Below, one piece after another: positions 62,565-63,293 of a stretch of DNA of 63,293 bases. Location of the stretch: the NCBI GenBank assembly GCA_902497095.1, contig CABVDD010000007.1:1-63293 (forward strand), read 5' to 3'. Both the position numbers and the translations under genes were made by a program. The DNA is from an uncultured Faecalicoccus sp. (GTDB lineage: Bacteria; Bacillota_I; Bacilli_A; Erysipelotrichales; Erysipelotrichaceae). The notes under the pieces are model-generated. The model did not search any database. It saw only the letters and a program-made list of their open reading frames with translations, and was not told the DNA's origin. Position 1 is the first letter of the stretch; the number at the start of each line of letters is the position of its first letter.

Positions 62565-63043
62565 AAAAAATCGCAAAGACAAACGCAATGCGTTTATTAG
62601 ATACAAAAAAATTAGAGTATCAGGTTCATACATACGAGCATAAAGGCAATGAAGCAGTTGATGGCATACACGTTGCTCAAATATTATCTCAAGATGAAAA
62701 CTGTGTTTTTAAAACCTTGGTGACACAGGCAAACACAAAAGAATATATCGTATTTATGATACCGGTTGCACAAGAATTAGATTTAAAAAAATGTGCTAAA
62801 GCAGCGGGTGTAAAATCAGTTTCCATGATTCATGTAAAAGATTTGTTGTCTATTACTGGATACATTCGCGGTGGCTGTTCTCCTTTGGGGATGAAAAAAA
62901 CATTTCGAACTTTTATTGATCAATCTGTATTCGAACAAGAACACATCTTTTTTAGTGGTGGAAAAATTGGTGTTCAAATTGAGATGAAGACATCGGACTT
63001 TTTAGAGAATTATTCGATCACAAGCGCTGATTTGACAAAATAA
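62561..63043 (+). CDS. ybaK: Cys-tRNA(Pro)/Cys-tRNA(Cys) deacylase YbaK
   Basis: Hydrolyses Cys wrongly attached to tRNA-Pro by ProRS. The 160 residues match YbaK/EbsC: the catalytic Lys in CVFKTLVT (about 49), VPVAQELDLKK-like strand (PVAQELDLKK, about 69), GYIRGGCSPLGMKK (about 107) and FFSGGKIGVQIEM. It starts at the ATGA overlap with the ANTAR gene. Why an editing factor shares an operon with nitrogen regulators is unclear; it may simply be coupled to the promoter. proS in this window carries the complementary Ala-editing domain. Confidence 0.93.
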   Translation: MKKIAKTNAMRLLDTKKLEYQVHTYEHKGNEAVDGIHVAQILSQDENCVFKTLVTQANTKEYIVFMIPVAQELDLKKCAKAAGVKSVSMIHVKDLLSITGYIRGGCSPLGMKKTFRTFIDQSVFEQEHIFFSGGKIGVQIEMKTSDFLENYSITSADLTK

Positions 63044-63067
63044 AAGACGCAATCAGCGCCTTTTTAA
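63041..63067. terminator. short hairpin between ybaK and the Rpn-like gene
   Basis: AAAAGaCGC/GCGcCTTTT with one mismatch, AATCA loop and T5; weak, but suited to either direction between convergent genes. Confidence 0.6.
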
Positions 63068-63291
63068 TGTTTAGAAAGCTTTAAAACAGTATCCAAGCTT
63101 AATCCTGTCATGCGGGCAATAAAATCGTGCTGCAGTCCTTCTGACAACATCTTCTGAGCTATTTCTTTAGCTTTGTTGGAATAGCCAATTTCCTTTCCCT
63201 TATCAATACACTGTTGTTTATAATCCTGTAAAGCCTGGCACATATGGATCACACCTTTCTGACTGTGCGTTTGTATAAATTCTTCATTCAA
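63064..63291 (-). CDS. C-terminal end of an Rpn-family (PD-(D/E)XK) recombination-promoting nuclease/transposase-like protein, cut by the window edge
   Basis: The frame is open to the window end, so the gene begins outside. The visible 75 residues have the tail typical of the Rpn/PDDEXK transposase-like family: MCQALQDYKQQCIDKGKEIG, a charged helix, then AQKMLSEG and a small helix-turn-helix-like end IARMTGLSLDTVLKL. The nuclease core is not visible. Such genes are often present in many diverged copies and are loosely linked with mobile DNA. It is the only mobile-type sequence in the window. Confidence 0.7.
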   Translation of the reverse strand: MNEEFIQTHSQKGVIHMCQALQDYKQQCIDKGKEIGYSNKAKEIAQKMLSEGLQHDFIARMTGLSLDTVLKLSKH

Positions 63292-63293
63292 TT

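Noticed and set aside
1..63293. CRISPR array, prophage, complete insertion sequence, rRNA or replication origin
   Set aside because: No spaced direct repeats, phage genes, transposase with inverted repeats, rRNA sequence or DnaA-box cluster was seen; only an Rpn-like C-terminus at the right edge.

Overview
The window reads as the chromosome of a low-GC, anaerobic, fermentative Firmicute, most likely a gut member of the Erysipelotrichia (Erysipelotrichaceae-like). This placement is inferred from several things: AT-rich codon use; strong AGGAGG ribosome sites; many extended -10 promoters (TGnTATAAT); a one-polypeptide pyruvate:ferredoxin oxidoreductase and a pyruvate phosphate dikinase; a bacterial-type ProS with editing domain; Spx; PrkC/PrpC; and a mucin-directed GH101 enzyme. 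No rRNA, CRISPR array, prophage or complete insertion sequence is visible.

Layout. 1-2.2 kb: NifU-like and DUF212 genes diverge from pgi. 2.3-8.9 kb: nifJ, a 55-residue membrane protein, a HAD phosphatase and proBA. 9.0-10.7 kb: a decay zone with a nonsense-broken membrane gene, an intact GyrI-like gene, a 5'-truncated SRPBCC gene and further remnants. 10.7-17.1 kb: two U32 tRNA-hydroxylation proteins, proS, a large HPr-kinase-like P-loop protein and a Bax-inhibitor-like membrane protein. 17.1-21.5 kb: tpx, DUF4438 and a SpoU methyltransferase (minus strand), then AI-2E-family and ArsP_2-like membrane proteins. 21.7-28.2 kb: one giant surface GH101 gene cut by a TGA. 28.2-30.1 kb: a frameshifted membrane glycerophosphodiesterase. 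30.5-41.1 kb: tRNA-Cys and tRNA-Leu, then the compact priA-rsmB-rlmN-prpC-prkC-rsgA-rpe-thiN cluster and a membrane protein with a possible permuted papain-like domain. 41.1-50.8 kb: rpmB, mraY-murD-uppP, trpS, spx, ppdK, an acetyltransferase, a flavodoxin-like oxidoreductase and a YfcE phosphoesterase. 50.8-63.3 kb: a nitrogen-assimilation block.

The nitrogen block is the most interesting part. On the minus strand lies glnN (type III glutamine synthetase)-asnB-gltB-gltD. Facing away from it on the plus strand is a short type I glutamine synthetase homologue, an ANTAR antiterminator protein and a YbaK deacylase. The glnN leader contains an intrinsic-terminator hairpin. Its 5' arm can instead form a small hairpin with an A1/G4 hexaloop, as ANTAR proteins bind. 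The ANTAR protein's receiver domain lacks the phospho-acceptor Asp. The glutamine synthetase homologue has Lys where the ammonia-activating Glu (E327 of the Salmonella enzyme) should be, and it lacks the C-terminal helical tail. I propose, as inference, that the glutamine synthetase homologue is the nitrogen sensor that controls the ANTAR protein, which then opens the glnN-asnB-gltBD operon.

Other signals are three genes with leaderless architecture (TATAAT exactly 6 nt before ATG), candidate CcpA (cre) sites before ppdK, the HPr-kinase-like gene and the GH101 gene, and several recently broken genes.
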